The notes below the pieces were generated by a model. That model was not told where the DNA came from. It saw only the letters and a program-made list of their open reading frames with translations, and searched no databases. From Sequoia sempervirens (taxonomy: Eukaryota > Streptophyta > Pinopsida > Cupressales > Cupressaceae), in NCBI GenBank assembly GCA_007258455.2, contig VDFB02262615.1:1-64000 (forward strand): DNA of 64,000 bases, in the 5' to 3' direction. Both the position numbers and the translations under genes were made by a program. Shown here piece by piece: positions 46,557 through 58,159 of this stretch. The stretch's first letter is position 1, and every line of letters starts with the position of its first letter.

Positions 46557-47170
46557 TGATACTTTTAGTAAATCAAATAGCCAATGAATGAACCACCAAA
46601 GGAGTTGAACGAGGGTGGCATGTGACACCACCTGGTTGGGCCACATGGCAAGATCTGATTCGCTGCCGAAGACTGAGTCATCAAACACGTCAACATGTCG
46701 TACGCCTTGTTGTCACCACGTCACCTACTCTGTCAGTTGTACGAACTAACACGTGTCAATATAGGATTGGTCCACCTCAGTGTACAGATAGTTGAGTCGG
46801 CATGCTGACGTCATGCTAATGTCATCAACCGTACCACATGGTCTTGGTCAATTGTAAACTTTGACTCACGATATCTTGGGTGTACGAACTCAAAATTCAA
46901 TGAAACAAATGTCGTTGGAAAGGTCTCGACGAGGTCTTTGACTTGACACCGATTCTGACTGATTTTGAGTTGATTTTTTTCTTTTCTAACAGCCTTAGGT
47001 ATTGGTTTGACTAAAGTTTGACTGACCATAACTTAAGCATACAGGCTCCTTTCGACTCCGTTCAAGTTGCGTTAGAATTAGGATTCTGAGCTCTTTCTGA
47101 TGGTGCTAAATTCTAGAGCATTGGGGACACTTTAATTTTCACTGAAAAAGTATCCCCCTAGATCACAATC

Positions 47171-47636
47171 TATACTAATCATGTTGGGATTTTTTTTGTA
47201 TTGTGCTCCTTGTAGTTGATATTACTCATATTTTGTCATAAGGGGCTTATCTTATAGTGATTTTTAAGGTGATACTTGTTTGAGCCATATTTTTAAACTA
47301 TATCCAACATCAAAAAATATCATTGGCACTACCACAATGGGGAATTACCATGTGTGATAGCATATAGGATGCGTAGGTGGCCAAGGAGGAATATTGGTTC
47401 TAGAAATTCAATATTGAAGGGAGTAAATATATAGGATTGTGATTGACTCATAAACTAAATGGTCGTGATTGGTCATTTGAGTCATTCACCTAAGGCAAGG
47501 TATAAAATGAGTATAAACTCAAGGGTGAAAAGTGAAGCACACACCTTTTACCTCTATAATGAGAAATACAATTAATTTGCAAGTAGAATTCACCATTACA
47601 ATGATATTTAACCTTAAACAATATGAATATTTGTTT
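47171..47636. other. Resumed pre-insertion flank, nothing recognised
   Basis: TATACTAATC here continues the sequence interrupted at 22979 by E2. No gene seen. Confidence 0.4.
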
Positions 47637-47985
47637 AGAAGTTAGTAAACAATCAACTGTTATGCCAAGTGTTAATGATTTTTTAAAATTTTGTAACCAT
47701 GTTATTAAGTGTTAAGACTCTTTTCTTTCAGAAGTTAATAACAACTAGTTGTTAAGTGTCAAGGTTTTTTTGTGGGAAGATTATTTTTTTGGTTGGGATA
47801 TAATATACAATTTATTGCTAAGCATTAAGGATTTTTTTGTTGGAAGTCAATAGACAACTAATTACTAAGTGTTAATGACTGAGAGATATCCACTACTTTT
47901 TGGGTGGAATTCAATGAACAACTCATTGCTATGTGTAAGGGATTGAAGAGTTTTAATACATAGCTTGTTATTAAATGTCAAGTAC
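47637..47985 (+). repeat. Degenerate tandem repeat
   Basis: About six units based on GAAGTTAATAACAACTAGTT, then GTTAAGTGTTAAGGATTTTT, start near 47637, 47730, 47798, 47840, 47905 and 47952. Spacing varies between 42 and 93 bp. Confidence 0.55.
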
Positions 47986-48909
47986 TACTTGAAATATCCA
48001 TTTTTCTAAATTCATCAAAGACATGATGTGGGCCAATGTACAGTTAGTAAGACCTAATCCAAAACCCTTTTAAAACCAAATAACTTTAGTAATAAAAAAA
48101 AGAGTCACACATTTTTGTAAATAACTAGTTTTAAGGTTGAGAATAATCCATTGTAATAATTGTGTTTAATATCAAGTGTACTTTAAATAAATATGATCTC
48201 CACTACTTAACATTAAATATTCAAACATATAAAATGTTATATTCAAATTTCATAGAGAAGATGAGATCTCCAATTATAACCTCCTAACTTTCAATACTTA
48301 CTCATGATTTAGGAGGGTTCAGATTTATTTCCATTTAGTGTCAAGGTGTGGCCCTATGTAGCAAGTGGATCATTTGTGCTCTACAGGGTAATGTGGCTTG
48401 AAATTTTTTGGTGCAATATTGCATTTCTTCTAATCACCCTATTGTGAGACCAACTTGGAAGGGGATTGGTTTTCACACTCTTCTTGTTATGAGAGAGCCA
48501 ATTCAAATTCAAGGAGCTTTTTTGATGAAAAGTATTTGACAGGCCTAGGAAGTGATGAAGAATTGACTTCTCTAGAAACAAAATTAGTTTTTGTAATGGT
48601 CTTTCTATCGAGTAGCAAAATATTTGGTGGTCTTCTATTCTGCAATTTCAAAATCGTCCTCTTGCAAAGACTCCTTCGGTCCATGCCTTGAGGATTTTCA
48701 AAAAGGGAATTAAAACCCTTCATAATATTTTTTCTAAGGTTATCATGAATCTTTTTTATCTTCGGAGGAAGCCAAGGTTAAATTTCACCTTTCCAATCAA
48801 GATTGTGATTTTTTTGTTGCGGTGATGACATCCATCTAGCTGATATGGTACACAAAATTGTTGTTAGATCTTGAAAACCTTAGTGGAAGGATTGGAAGGG
48901 GTATCCTGA
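47986..48909. other. Unresolved AT-rich sequence
   Basis: Two overlapping frames near 48455-48723 on opposite strands are unrecognised. They may be fragments of an old transposon. Confidence 0.3.
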
Positions 48910-50110
48910 TGTTGGGAATATGATGCCATTTAATTACAATCCTAAACATATTTCATGTATCTCTTAAGTCCTTGGAAAGTGTTCCCCAACACTAGGATTA
49001 TAAAGAGATTAAATTTGAATGAAATGAACATGTAAATTGACATTTATAATTATCCCTAAATGATAGGAACATGTGGGGACACCCAAAAAGAGCTCCTAAA
49101 AAATAGGAGCACATGGGGCGCCCACATGGAAGGTGGAACCCACCTTGCTTAAGTTAACTGTTTGGAGGATTGATAACACTTCAGTAATGCATGTTTAGAT
49201 CCTACAAGTTAGGGATTGATATTTACATGAGTGGAGTTTAGTTTAGTTCAGTATCAGTTCAGTTTAGTTATGGTTCAATTATCTTCAGTTGCATGTAGTT
49301 AGTTTGAGTTGAATGCTAGTTGACTTTAGTTGACGTGAGTTGCATGACTAATGACTTTAGTTGCATGACAGATAACAGGTGGATACATCCAGTTAAGTGG
49401 GGATGATCAATCATGCATAATGTTTGCATGAATTGGTGGAGAGATATGTTTCAATTAACTAAGATTGACTTGGACCCACCTTGGGTGCCCAAGTTGGCAT
49501 CTTTGAGTTAACACCTTTTGCATGAGAAGATATTTACAAGGCTCAGTTAAGTGGGCACATTCTTGGGCGTCAACTTTGAGGTGATGTTTGCAAGATATTT
49601 TCTTGACCAACGATCAGTTAAGCATTCAACTTGGGGTGCCTAAATTGAGGAGACTTTGGTTTTGACTTCATGTTACAATGTGGAACTCTACTTGCACAAT
49701 CTAGGCGTAGATTTTTGAGAGGAGCTTTATGCTCTTGTATTTGATAACTCTTATGAGTTTACATGCTCATTAATTGTCTATTTATTGCAGCAATTGCATC
49801 AGTTTATTGTAGGTTAGTAGGTATAGCTTGTGCATGTGTGAGGGTTTGAAGCATGGTATGAGATGTGTGGATTCATGCTTGGTCACATGGAACGCATGGA
49901 TAGCTTGTGCTGCATAAAGTGTATGAGAGTTCTATGAGATTTTTGTGCAGGTTGTGAAGAAGGATTGTTGAAGGAAAGGAAGCATATCAATCAAGGATTG
50001 ATATATAAATTATTGTAATCTTGTTATAAGGTTAAATAATACAAGCACTATTGATTCTGGTAGTGGAATTTTTTCTCGAAAGGGTTTCTCCATGTATATG
50101 CTGTGTCACT
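48910..50110 (+). repeat. Probable Copia-type LTR remnant
   Basis: Near 50065-50095 the sequence GGTAGTGGAATTTTTTCTCG followed by AAAGGGTTTCTCCATG resembles the conserved segment of plant Copia LTRs (GTGGATTTTCTCGAAAGGG...CCACGT). A TGTTGGGAATATG at 48910 could be its start. No TSD or second copy was found. An AGTTTAGTTCAGT / AGTTGCATGA low-complexity stretch lies at 49225-49385. Confidence 0.35.
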
Positions 50111-51480
50111 TCTATCTTCTTGTCTCATTCTTCTACAATTCTTCTGTCTCTTTCTACAATTGGTAAAATTGATCTAAACAGATTAATCATACACAAAGAA
50201 TTGTGACAAAGAACACTTAATTAAATCTACAGTCTCATAGTTTTACAAGTTTTAAGCTACAATTTCACCTTCATTTTCAACACATGATACTATATTTTAG
50301 AGCTACAAGCCTCACAAAGGCTATTCATGGCTTTCTCCCCATTTACCCATGGTGCCTACATATTTAATATCTTGTCTTAGATGTTTGGACCTAGAGTCAT
50401 GACTTTTTCAAGCCTTTTAGGCCATAATTTTTTTCTTAGCATATGGTTTTATTAGGAAATCGGCCTCAAATTCCATTTAAGTACAATAATATTTGACACG
50501 CTTTCAAAGTGGAGATTCTTTTTAGCATATGGAAAGACATAAATTTTGCTATTTTCTCTGGTTATACTATTGATCACACTTTCTTACTCTACACTAAAAC
50601 TACATTTTGTTCCAATATGTTATTGCATATTCAAGTGCAAACAAATAAAGTTGCACTCAAGGAAGCTCACCTACAAGTATTCTTGGATCATCGGGGCAAT
50701 GTCACTCATGTTGTTGTCAAGGTTCCTGCAACTCCCACCCCCTCTTGAGGCCGGTCTCCATCTTGAGGTCGTAATTGATGACATATTCATTCAATTTGTG
50801 GCACTTGGGAGGTTCACTCTCAACTTCCCCATCTTCTTGTAAGAAGAGATCAAGCTCAATGGGGTTGGATGCGGCCTACTACATGCTACTTTGCTTCTTT
50901 GTTACCTCCTAGTGGTGGAAACACACTCTAACTTGACTCCAACAAGTTTCCTCGATTGACTCTTGCTATTCTTGTCATGTGGCTATTGAAGAAACTAAAG
51001 ATGAAAATGTTAATAACGACAATGATGACTGTGACCCTGCTATTCTCACTTTAGATTCTATTGATGTATGGGCAAACTAAATCACTGAGATCGTCCACCT
51101 TCTCATACCTGTGCTCTTATTGCTTAGCAACTAATGTTTGTTTGTTTATTTTATATTTTAATGTTTTGAATTGTGACCCCATATAAACTCTAGGAATGTG
51201 ACTTTTTCTATTTTTTTTTCAATAATAACACTATTTAATAAATTATAATATAGACACTATTTATTTTAAAAAATAAAAAGTAAAGAGAAAAAGAGAAAAA
51301 CAAATAATAAGTTAAATTATGAGATACACAAACTAATCACGAATCTAAGGTGTTCATCTATTAGGGATTTTAAAATAGACACCACATAACAAGTGGGAAG
51401 ACGTGTAATAATTTCAGAGATTCAATATGTACCATCGATTCCTAAACAGAGATGGACGGCGTAGATTATAGAAAGCTGTC
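50111..51480. other. Region upstream of H2B
   Basis: No supported gene. Overlapping frames at 50509-50842 are unrecognised. The last 100 bp are close to the H2B promoter. Confidence 0.35.
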
Positions 51481-51536
51481 GATCCGTGGCTTACATATCC
51501 AGCCAATAATAAAAGAGGCTACATTTCAATATATAA
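51481..51536 (+). promoter_or_regulatory. H2B promoter elements
   Basis: GATCCGTG at 51481-51488 is a 7-of-8 match to the reverse complement (GATCCGCG) of the plant histone octamer CGCGGATC. CCAAT lies at 51503-51507 and TATATAA at 51530-51536. That is the usual order for a plant replication-dependent histone gene. The start of transcription would be near 51560, giving a ~75-nt 5' UTR. Confidence 0.6.
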
Positions 51537-51636
51537 CGAAGGCCAGAAATTTCATCCATCGTCTGTCTCAAGAGAAGAAAGGTTTGAGCTCATCTGTTAG
51601 AGTAAGGCATTCTGTTTTCATTTCCCCGCCAGAAAA

Positions 51637-52092
51637 ATGGCTCCCAAGGCAGAGAAGAAGCCCGCAGAGAAAAAGCCTGCTGAGAAGGTTGAAGAGAAAA
51701 AGACTGTTGGAGAGAAAACCCCTGCTGAGAAGAAGCCCAAGGAAAAGGCCCCTCCCAAGGCCGGTAAAAGGGGTCCCAAGGCTACCGGGGACAAGAAGAA
51801 GAGGAAGAAGAAGAGCGTGGAGACCTACAAGATCTACATATTCAAAGTACTGAAGCAGGTCCACCCTGAGATTGGCATTTCCAGCAAGGCCATGTCCATT
51901 ATGAACTCTTTCATGAACGACATTTTCGAGAAATTGGCTGGAGAGTCATCAAAGCTGACAAAGTACACAAAGAAGGATACTCTCTCTTCGAGGGAGGTGC
52001 AGACGGCCGTGAAATTGGCCCTTCCCGGCGAGCTTGCCAAGCACGCCGTGTCGGAGGGCACTAAAGCCGTCACAAAATTTACTTCCGGTTAG
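51637..52092 (+). CDS. Histone H2B, intact, 151 residues
   Basis: Core nucleosome histone: H2B pairs with H2A, and two such dimers complete the octamer that wraps DNA in the nucleus. Residues 1-58 are a Lys/Ala/Pro-rich tail with AEKKP repeats, typical of plant H2B. The histone fold starts near [20 protein letters not shown] and includes [20 protein letters not shown], and the C-terminal helix ends [20 protein letters not shown] then TSG. Lys147 (in AVTKFTSG) corresponds to the Lys that is mono-ubiquitinated in plant H2B. The start ATG has a good context (AGAAAAATGGCT) and no intron is needed. The segment before REVQTAV ([18 protein letters not shown]) is unusual compared with [18 protein letters not shown] in common plant H2Bs. 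Codons are GC-richer than the surroundings, and it is the only undamaged gene here. Confidence 0.97.
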   Translation: MAPKAEKKPAEKKPAEKVEEKKTVGEKTPAEKKPKEKAPPKAGKRGPKATGDKKKRKKKSVETYKIYIFKVLKQVHPEIGISSKAMSIMNSFMNDIFEKLAGESSKLTKYTKKDTLSSREVQTAVKLALPGELAKHAVSEGTKAVTKFTSG

Positions 52093-54090
52093 ATCGTCTC
52101 TTGCCCCGTCTTTTAGTTTGTTCTAAGGTGTCTATTGACACCACACCTGCTTTGGATTTGCAGTATCCCTTCAGTTCAAATGCATTAATTTTTAGTGCTG
52201 CTTTTATGGTCAGGTCAGTAGGTTAGGGTGTAAATTTCTAATTCAATTGGTGCTTTGACAATAGCAATGTTCTATTGAGGCTGTAAATGTATTTTTATTA
52301 GTGTTACCTTATATGTTAGGAAGGTTGCAGTTAAAAAACATTAGCTTGATTTTTTCAATTGTGATGGAAACACTTAGGGTTTGCTTTGAAATCTACCTGT
52401 ATGACCAAATGTGCATCTTCTGAAAGAACGGGAATTCTTTTTAATGAAACTTACCACTGCTAAAATTTCATTGATTTTGCAGGTTGAAGTGAATGTTTTA
52501 AGTTGTTTGACTTATGTGAATTCAAAGGGTTGCAACATATGCTATAGATGTTAATGTCCGCTAATGTGTCGCTTGGAAAATCGATAATGGGGAGTTTGAG
52601 TACAGAACTCTGTATTTTCCTTGTAGATGGCAACTATTTTGATTTCATTATATATAGACTAACTAACCTCGCTCTATCTTCCATTATTCTGTTTGTTTTT
52701 ATCATGCATTATTAGCAGTCCTGACTGCTAATCACAAACAATGGAAACCAAAATGCCTTCTGAATGTTCTTAGCACATGTTTTGAGGTATTTTACCCTGA
52801 ATAATTCAACATTACCATAATGTGATGAATGGGCAATTGGAAGAGTACTAAGATCATGTACTATTTCGTCACCGAAGCATTTATGAAAATCTGTATAGTA
52901 GATTGTGTAGTGTATGCTGATGCTCTATTGCCGTAGGCCAAACTACAATCATATGTTGAAATCAAACTCAACTTCTTAACACACATTCAGGCTACAGTAA
53001 TAAATCAAGATATGCTAAGATGGAATTCCTTGTGCTTGTTCCTAAACTGAGTAATGGTTTAGTCGTTATATTGCCATGTTTGTAAGCTTGATCGTTAAGA
53101 GTTTATTCTCCCGATTAGGGAAGATCTGATCTTGAGCTATGAGGTTAGATAATCAAAATCAATTATAAGGTTTTATTTTTAGAATACAGGAGAGGGAATG
53201 AATGCTTCAATGCGCTAGCATTGTTCTCTGTAACGAATGAAAGGTGCCAGCTAAATTTGTTAATTATGTTTATTTATTTTCTTGTATGCTTCAGATTCAG
53301 TCTTAGGTTGGAAAATTGCAGGCTTCATTCATTTTACCTACCTCTAAGAAGTTAAAACCATGTGAGTAGGAAAAATGTTTTAAATGCTGTGCATGGCACC
53401 GTGCAAGATCTATTCAGGGGAGAAAATAATGTACTCTTGGCAATTAACATCTTCGTTGAGAAATACTATATGCATGGATGATTGAATCCAATTCCAGGTA
53501 GGTAACAGATTATTAAAAGTTTCTTTTAATATCAATGCAATGCATATGCTTCAATTATTCTTTACTGCAATAAGATCAAAACTATGAACACAAATTGGTA
53601 ATTTGTGAGAATCAGACTAAAGCCAATTGGAAATATGGATTGACCTTACCTAGACACTCAGAACCCTGCACTACTGTAGAAAAGTGGGATAGTGGTTAAT
53701 GTCACTAGGATTTCAAGGTCACAGGCGAAAGTATAAGTAGTAGATTTAGATTATGAATTGTGTCTGTTATTAATAGCTAATATAGAGACCATTGTAGTAG
53801 CTTCTGTGAGAAGGAAATTTAAAAATAAAATAAAAAATTGAGTAGTTTGAAATGCACAAACTTTAATCGAAATATTGGTTTTTGAATATGGAAATATAAA
53901 TTATAAATACAGAATTATTTAATATATTACATTACAATAATTTTTTAAAAAAGAGACTTTACGTGCACTATAATTAAAATTAGAATATCTATCTTTTAAA
54001 TAAAAAAACATTTTGATTTATAAATAAATTATTCTCTATTAATTATAATTGCTTTTTTTTAAAGACGTGTAAATTTTTTTGAAAAGATTT
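52093..54090. other. 3' flank of H2B, non-coding
   Basis: Includes the H2B 3' UTR. No canonical AATAAA is seen in the first 300 bp. The rest shows no gene, RNA or clear repeat. Confidence 0.45.
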
Positions 54091-54382
54091 GTAGGGTTAA
54101 TCAAAATAACAAGAGTAAAAATACCTCATGAATAAGCTAGGCCGCACAACTAAAGAATCATAAGAGAGTAAAATATTATCTAAAAATAAACTAGGCATCA
54201 CACAACTAAAGAATCATAAGAGAGTAAAATATTGTCTAAAAACAAACTATGCCACACAACTAAAGAATCATGGTAACTAAAGAATCATGAGTAAAAATAC
54301 AAACTATGCCACAACTCAAGAATAATAAGAGTAGAAAAATATCATCAAAATAAGTAATAAGAGTAGAAAAATAACATCAAAA

Positions 54383-54637
54383 CATGGGTCAAGTGCGCTT
54401 GAGTTGGAGCAATACTGGGATGGGTGACCTCCCGGGATGGACCAATGCTTCACCTCTGTGAGCATCACCTAGATGCAATGAGTGCTAAGTGGACCATTCG
54501 ATACCGTGAGGGATGGGTTCTTGTTGAACCACTACTCATGAAACATGGGTCAATGAGTTTGACTCAAAATTACATGGTTGAATCCTGATAGCAATATCAT
54601 AATTTGACACGCTGTGGAAAAATACCTCCTACTTATC
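54383..54637 (+). other. 255-bp insertion flanked by 10-bp direct repeats, containing 5S-like sequence
   Basis: AACATCAAAA occurs directly on both sides (54373-54382 and 54638-54647). This fits a target-site duplication, but the surrounding array already contains similar words, so chance is possible. Confidence 0.45.
54388..54454 (+). pseudogene. 5S rRNA-like fragment
   Basis: Aligned from memory, 67 bases match the 3' half of plant 5S rRNA without gaps at about 48 positions, including the exact 15-mer GGATGGGTGACCTCC of the internal control region. The 5' half of 5S is missing. It could derive from a 5S gene, a 5S-derived SINE, or a Cassandra-type TRIM. Confidence 0.65.
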
Positions 54638-54785
54638 AACATCAAAATAAGTAATAAGAGTAGAAAAATAACATCAAAACAAGTAAAAATACGAACTATG
54701 CCACACAGTTAAAGAATCTTAAGACTATGCCACACAATTAAAGAATCTTTAAGAGTAGAAAAATATCATCAAAACAAACTATATG

Positions 54786-55374
54786 CTATGCTATATCATC
54801 AAAACAAACTATATGCTATGCTGGACACAATTTAAAGAAATAAGAGCATAGCAAACAACCAGAACAAACTGTTGGGCACACAATTAAAGAACTAAAGAGC
54901 ATAGTTTGGACACAATTAAAGAAACAAGAGAATGTAGTTTTAATAAAATATTTCGAGAACAAACTACGCCACACAACTAAAGACCATAAATTAATATAAA
55001 TTTAGTTTGTTCTGGTTGTTTGCTATGCTATATCATCAAAACAAACTATATGCTATGCTGGACACAATTTAAAGAAATAAGAGCATAGCAAACAACCAGA
55101 ACAAACTGTTGGGCACACAATTAAAGAACTAAAGAGCATAGTTTGGACACAATTAAAGAAACAAGAGAATGTAGTTATATGCTATGCTGGACACACAATT
55201 TAAAGAAATAAGAGCATAGCAAACAACCAGAACAAACTGTTGGGCACACAATTAAAGAACTAAAGAGCATAGTTTGGACACAATTAAAGAAACAAGAGAA
55301 TGTAGTTTTAATAAAATATTTCGAGAACAAACTATGCCACACAACTAAAGACCATAAATTAATATAAATTTAGT
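54786..55374. repeat. Recent partial duplications with an inverted junction
   Basis: A unit at 54786-55006 is repeated as its first half (55023-55175) and then its second half (55176-55374), almost without differences. At the junction 55004-55028 is the exact reverse complement of 54846-54870 and of 55083-55107 (starts AGTTTGTTCTGGTTG). Either a very recent rearrangement or an assembly effect. Confidence 0.85.
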
Positions 55375-55489
55375 TGAAGGTAAGAAAGTTAGATAATGAT
55401 AACCAATTAAATTTAACAATAATCATTTTAATATTTAATATAACAAACTAATAATTATTAATGATAATAAATTTCCACAATCCATAGTG

Positions 55490-55703
55490 TTGCATGTATC
55501 TGTTTTTGGTTTTGATTGTGTTTAAGCTTTCTTTTCCATTAACGTCTTGGATCACACTCTTAATCCATCATCAGGATGGTAGAGAGCAAGAGGAGAAAAA
55601 TGATGGATCATAAAGTGTGATTTAATGATGGATCTCGGAGTGTGATCCAAAATGTTGATGGAAAAAAAGCTTTAACACAATCTAATCCAAAAACATATAC
55701 ATG
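55490..55703. repeat. Foldback: ~79-bp inverted repeat with ~50-bp loop
   Basis: The left arm 55491-55570 and right arm 55626-55703 are reverse complements at roughly 85% by eye (shared words CATGTAT, GTTTTTGG, GATTGTGTT, TTGGATCACACTC and ATCCATCA). The loop adds another ATGGATCATAAAGTGTGATT copy. The left arm continues into sequence shared with the E2 leader at 25350-25485. Confidence 0.8.
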
Positions 55704-56127
55704 AAACTAGTAACTCCTAAATCAAAGTAGACACTAGTAATTCATTAATCAAAGGTGAAGTTATATTCACAAAGCTAAACTAGTGACCCCTGATCAAAGT
55801 AGATAAGATGAAGATACATTCACAAATCAATGTGTATTAAATACTTAAGAATAATCTCAATGAAAAATTGACCTTTTAATGTTAATATCTTTGTCACATG
55901 TAAGTTTAGATTTATGGGTTTTTTCTATTATGTTATTATTGCTTGAATGCCTAGTTGAGATGTTCACTAATATATGTCTCTTACACACCTCTCAAACCTC
56001 CTTTAGGTACAAGTTTAATCAAAATATTTATAATTTGAATTTAAGCTCAAACACGTTCAAGTACAATTGCTTGCTATTGAACATGTCCATGTACTTAAGA
56101 ATGGTTGTGAAACATTGAACTTTGAGA
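55704..56127. other. No gene recognised
   Basis: AT-rich. The frame at 55879-56118 is hydrophobic and unrecognised. Confidence 0.3.
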
Positions 56128-56684
56128 GAGCTTGGTATAGTTTTAATTATCAAAGTACATGATTGTTGGTTCCAACATTTGATTGGTTATTTCTATCAAT
56201 TTATAAAGCTAAATAGCCTTACATCTAGTAGACAAGGTTGTGAATTTTATCAATGTTGAATTCAATGCCTTATTGTAGAAAAGAAGAAACATTGGATTTC
56301 CAAAGAGTTTTAATATAGTTTTGATTTTTTAGTACATAATTGTTGGCTCCAACATTTGATTGGCTGCTACTACCATCAAGTTATGAAGCTTCATAGTCTT
56401 ACAACTAACAAATGAGGTTGTCAAATATTCTAGTTTTGGTGAACTTCATGCTACTATCCTTTGCTTCTTGTTGAATCATCACAATTGAATTTTACTCTCC
56501 AAATCCAACTAACCACTATTGTGTGCAAGTTAATTTGATTGGCTACTACTACCATCAAGTTATGAAGCTTGATAGTCTTACAACTATTGGTGAACTTAAT
56601 TATACTATGCCTTGCTTATTGTTGAATCATCACACTTGAATTTTACACTCCAAACCCAACTCACCACTATTGAGTGCAAGTCAA
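56128..56684 (+). repeat. Three-unit tandem repeat, ~177 bp
   Basis: Units near 56128, 56305 and 56529 (the last truncated at its start) share CCAACATTTGATTGGCT, ACCATCAAGTTATGAAGCTT and CATAGTCTTACAACTA. The last two also share TTGTTGAATCATCACA and CTCCAAA-CCCAACTCACCAC. Confidence 0.75.
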
Positions 56685-58159
56685 AGATGGTGGGCACATG
56701 CATTACAAAAATGCAAGCATAATGACAAAATGTTCAAAGGACGACCTTTTTATGTGGGAAAGTGTCATATATGTGATAATGCTATCTACTTTAGGTACTA
56801 TTGTTGTTCTTGCTAGATTTCTTTCCTATTATATGTTTACATTAGTGCATATACAAATGACAATGTTGTTCAATTAACAAGTAGTGTTTACATTGAGTGT
56901 TGACTTTTGTTTACAATGTGTAGAGCTCTTGATGAGTGTTTTCAAGGTTGATGTTTGTGTGAATTGTTTAAGTTCTAAGAAATTTTCTTGGTATTGTCAT
57001 TCTATGGCTAGGATGTGTTAATTCTCTTGTTGAATTCTCTATAAGGCTTCCTTTTGTTAATTTTTTTTTGTTGGTGTGAGAGCTAGTGTTTGTTTTCTAA
57101 TTAATTGAGGGGACTTCTACCCATCTAGTTATATCTCTTGGGTACAAGTAGGCATGAAAGGCCCAAGTGTATGCAACAATGATAAACAAACATGTTTGCA
57201 TTTTTTTGGATGGCATAACGCACTTGTGAGTTTGATCTTGATTGCAAGTTGTTAAATTTTCCATTCCTTTTTAGGCTTGAGTCCATAAAATAATCCACAC
57301 TTTTTAAGTAGTTTTGGAATTGCTAGGTTTGTCACTTCAATAATTATGCTATCATTTTCATTTATTGAAACTCACCCACACACCTCATCTTCATTGGGGA
57401 ACTTTTCAATCATTTTTATTTCTAGTTGGGGTGCCTTCTAACCATCATTTGACCTCATGGAATTTTTTGGTGAGGAATTGTTTGTATTCATTCCTTTTGT
57501 TTGTAGTCCCAAAGTGGCTTTAGGTTTGCTTTCAAATTCTACCTCTTTGAGATCAACAAAGATACCCTCAACAAATTCTTGAATACTTTTGGATATATTG
57601 ATGATACCTAAAAGGGTCTAAGTTGTTGGAATCTCCCACTTCGTGGAAGGTGGTTATAAAACATCACTTATTTGTAAATTTTCTAATACATCACTAACTT
57701 GAGATTTACGTATTCATCCCAATTCTCTTTATGCATCTTCCTCAACATTGACAAAGATGTTTGGGTTTTGCAAATATGTTCACCATGTAAATTTGGTTGT
57801 TCCCATTTCAAAAGGGTTCATCATTTTTCAACAACTTAATCTATATTTGCTATTTTCTTTGTGGAGATGGTTACAATTGCCTTAGAAGTAGCCCTTTTCA
57901 AATAAAAATATTTCTAGTTCCCTAATGGCCTTTGTGGCTTTGTCACCTTTTTTTAGTTTGATGATTTCTTGCATAAGTACTAGGGTTATGACCTTGTTTG
58001 CATGTAACTCATTCAATGGGAATTCTTGGTCTATTCTTAGTCAAGCCTTTCTTGAGTATGCAATTTTTTTTGGATCTCCTTTGGTGATGTATGTTTCTTG
58101 TATCTATTTATTTGAAAGATGGAAAATGTATTTTGTATCTAGATTATGAAATCATAATT
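56685..58159. other. Unresolved sequence before E5
   Basis: No gene recognised. The frame at 57925-58149 is hydrophobic and unassigned. The start of the E5 5' LTR is not found here. Confidence 0.3.

Larger units (their letters stand above)
39358..47165 (-). mobile_element. E4: degenerate Gypsy chromovirus, full structure
   Basis: LTRs 39358-40878 and 45610-47165 and a perfect TSD CAATC (39353-39357, 47166-47170). On the minus strand the order is 5' LTR, primer site TGGTATTAGAGCTTT, gag, protease, RT, RNase H, integrase, chromodomain-like end, polypurine tract and 3' LTR. All expected domains are present but broken by stops and frameshifts. The insertion point straddles the end of the E2 3' LTR and the E2 TSD, which dates E4 after E2. 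Its LTRs carry two tRNA-like modules on the opposite (plus) strand. Confidence 0.93.
45610..47165 (-). repeat. E4 5' LTR
   Basis: A 1556-bp partner of 39358-40878. It has an extra ~25 bp near 46618-46645. Both tRNA-like modules are present here too. Confidence 0.9.
54110..54780 (+). repeat. Tandem array based on ACACAACTAAAGAATCATAAGA
   Basis: Irregular units of about 45-60 bp combine CACAACTAAAGAATCATAAG, AGTAGAAAAATATCATCAAA and AACAAACTATGCC. The array is split by the 255-bp insertion at 54383-54637. Confidence 0.65.

Noticed and set aside
48910..50110. A complete Copia solo LTR with defined ends
   Set aside because: Only the inner Copia-like motif is convincing; no TSD pairs with the TGTTGGG start, so it is listed only as a probable remnant.
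51452..51853. Open frame of 133 residues overlapping the H2B start in another frame
   Set aside because: It begins upstream of the TATA box and its Arg/Pro-rich half is just H2B coding sequence read out of frame.
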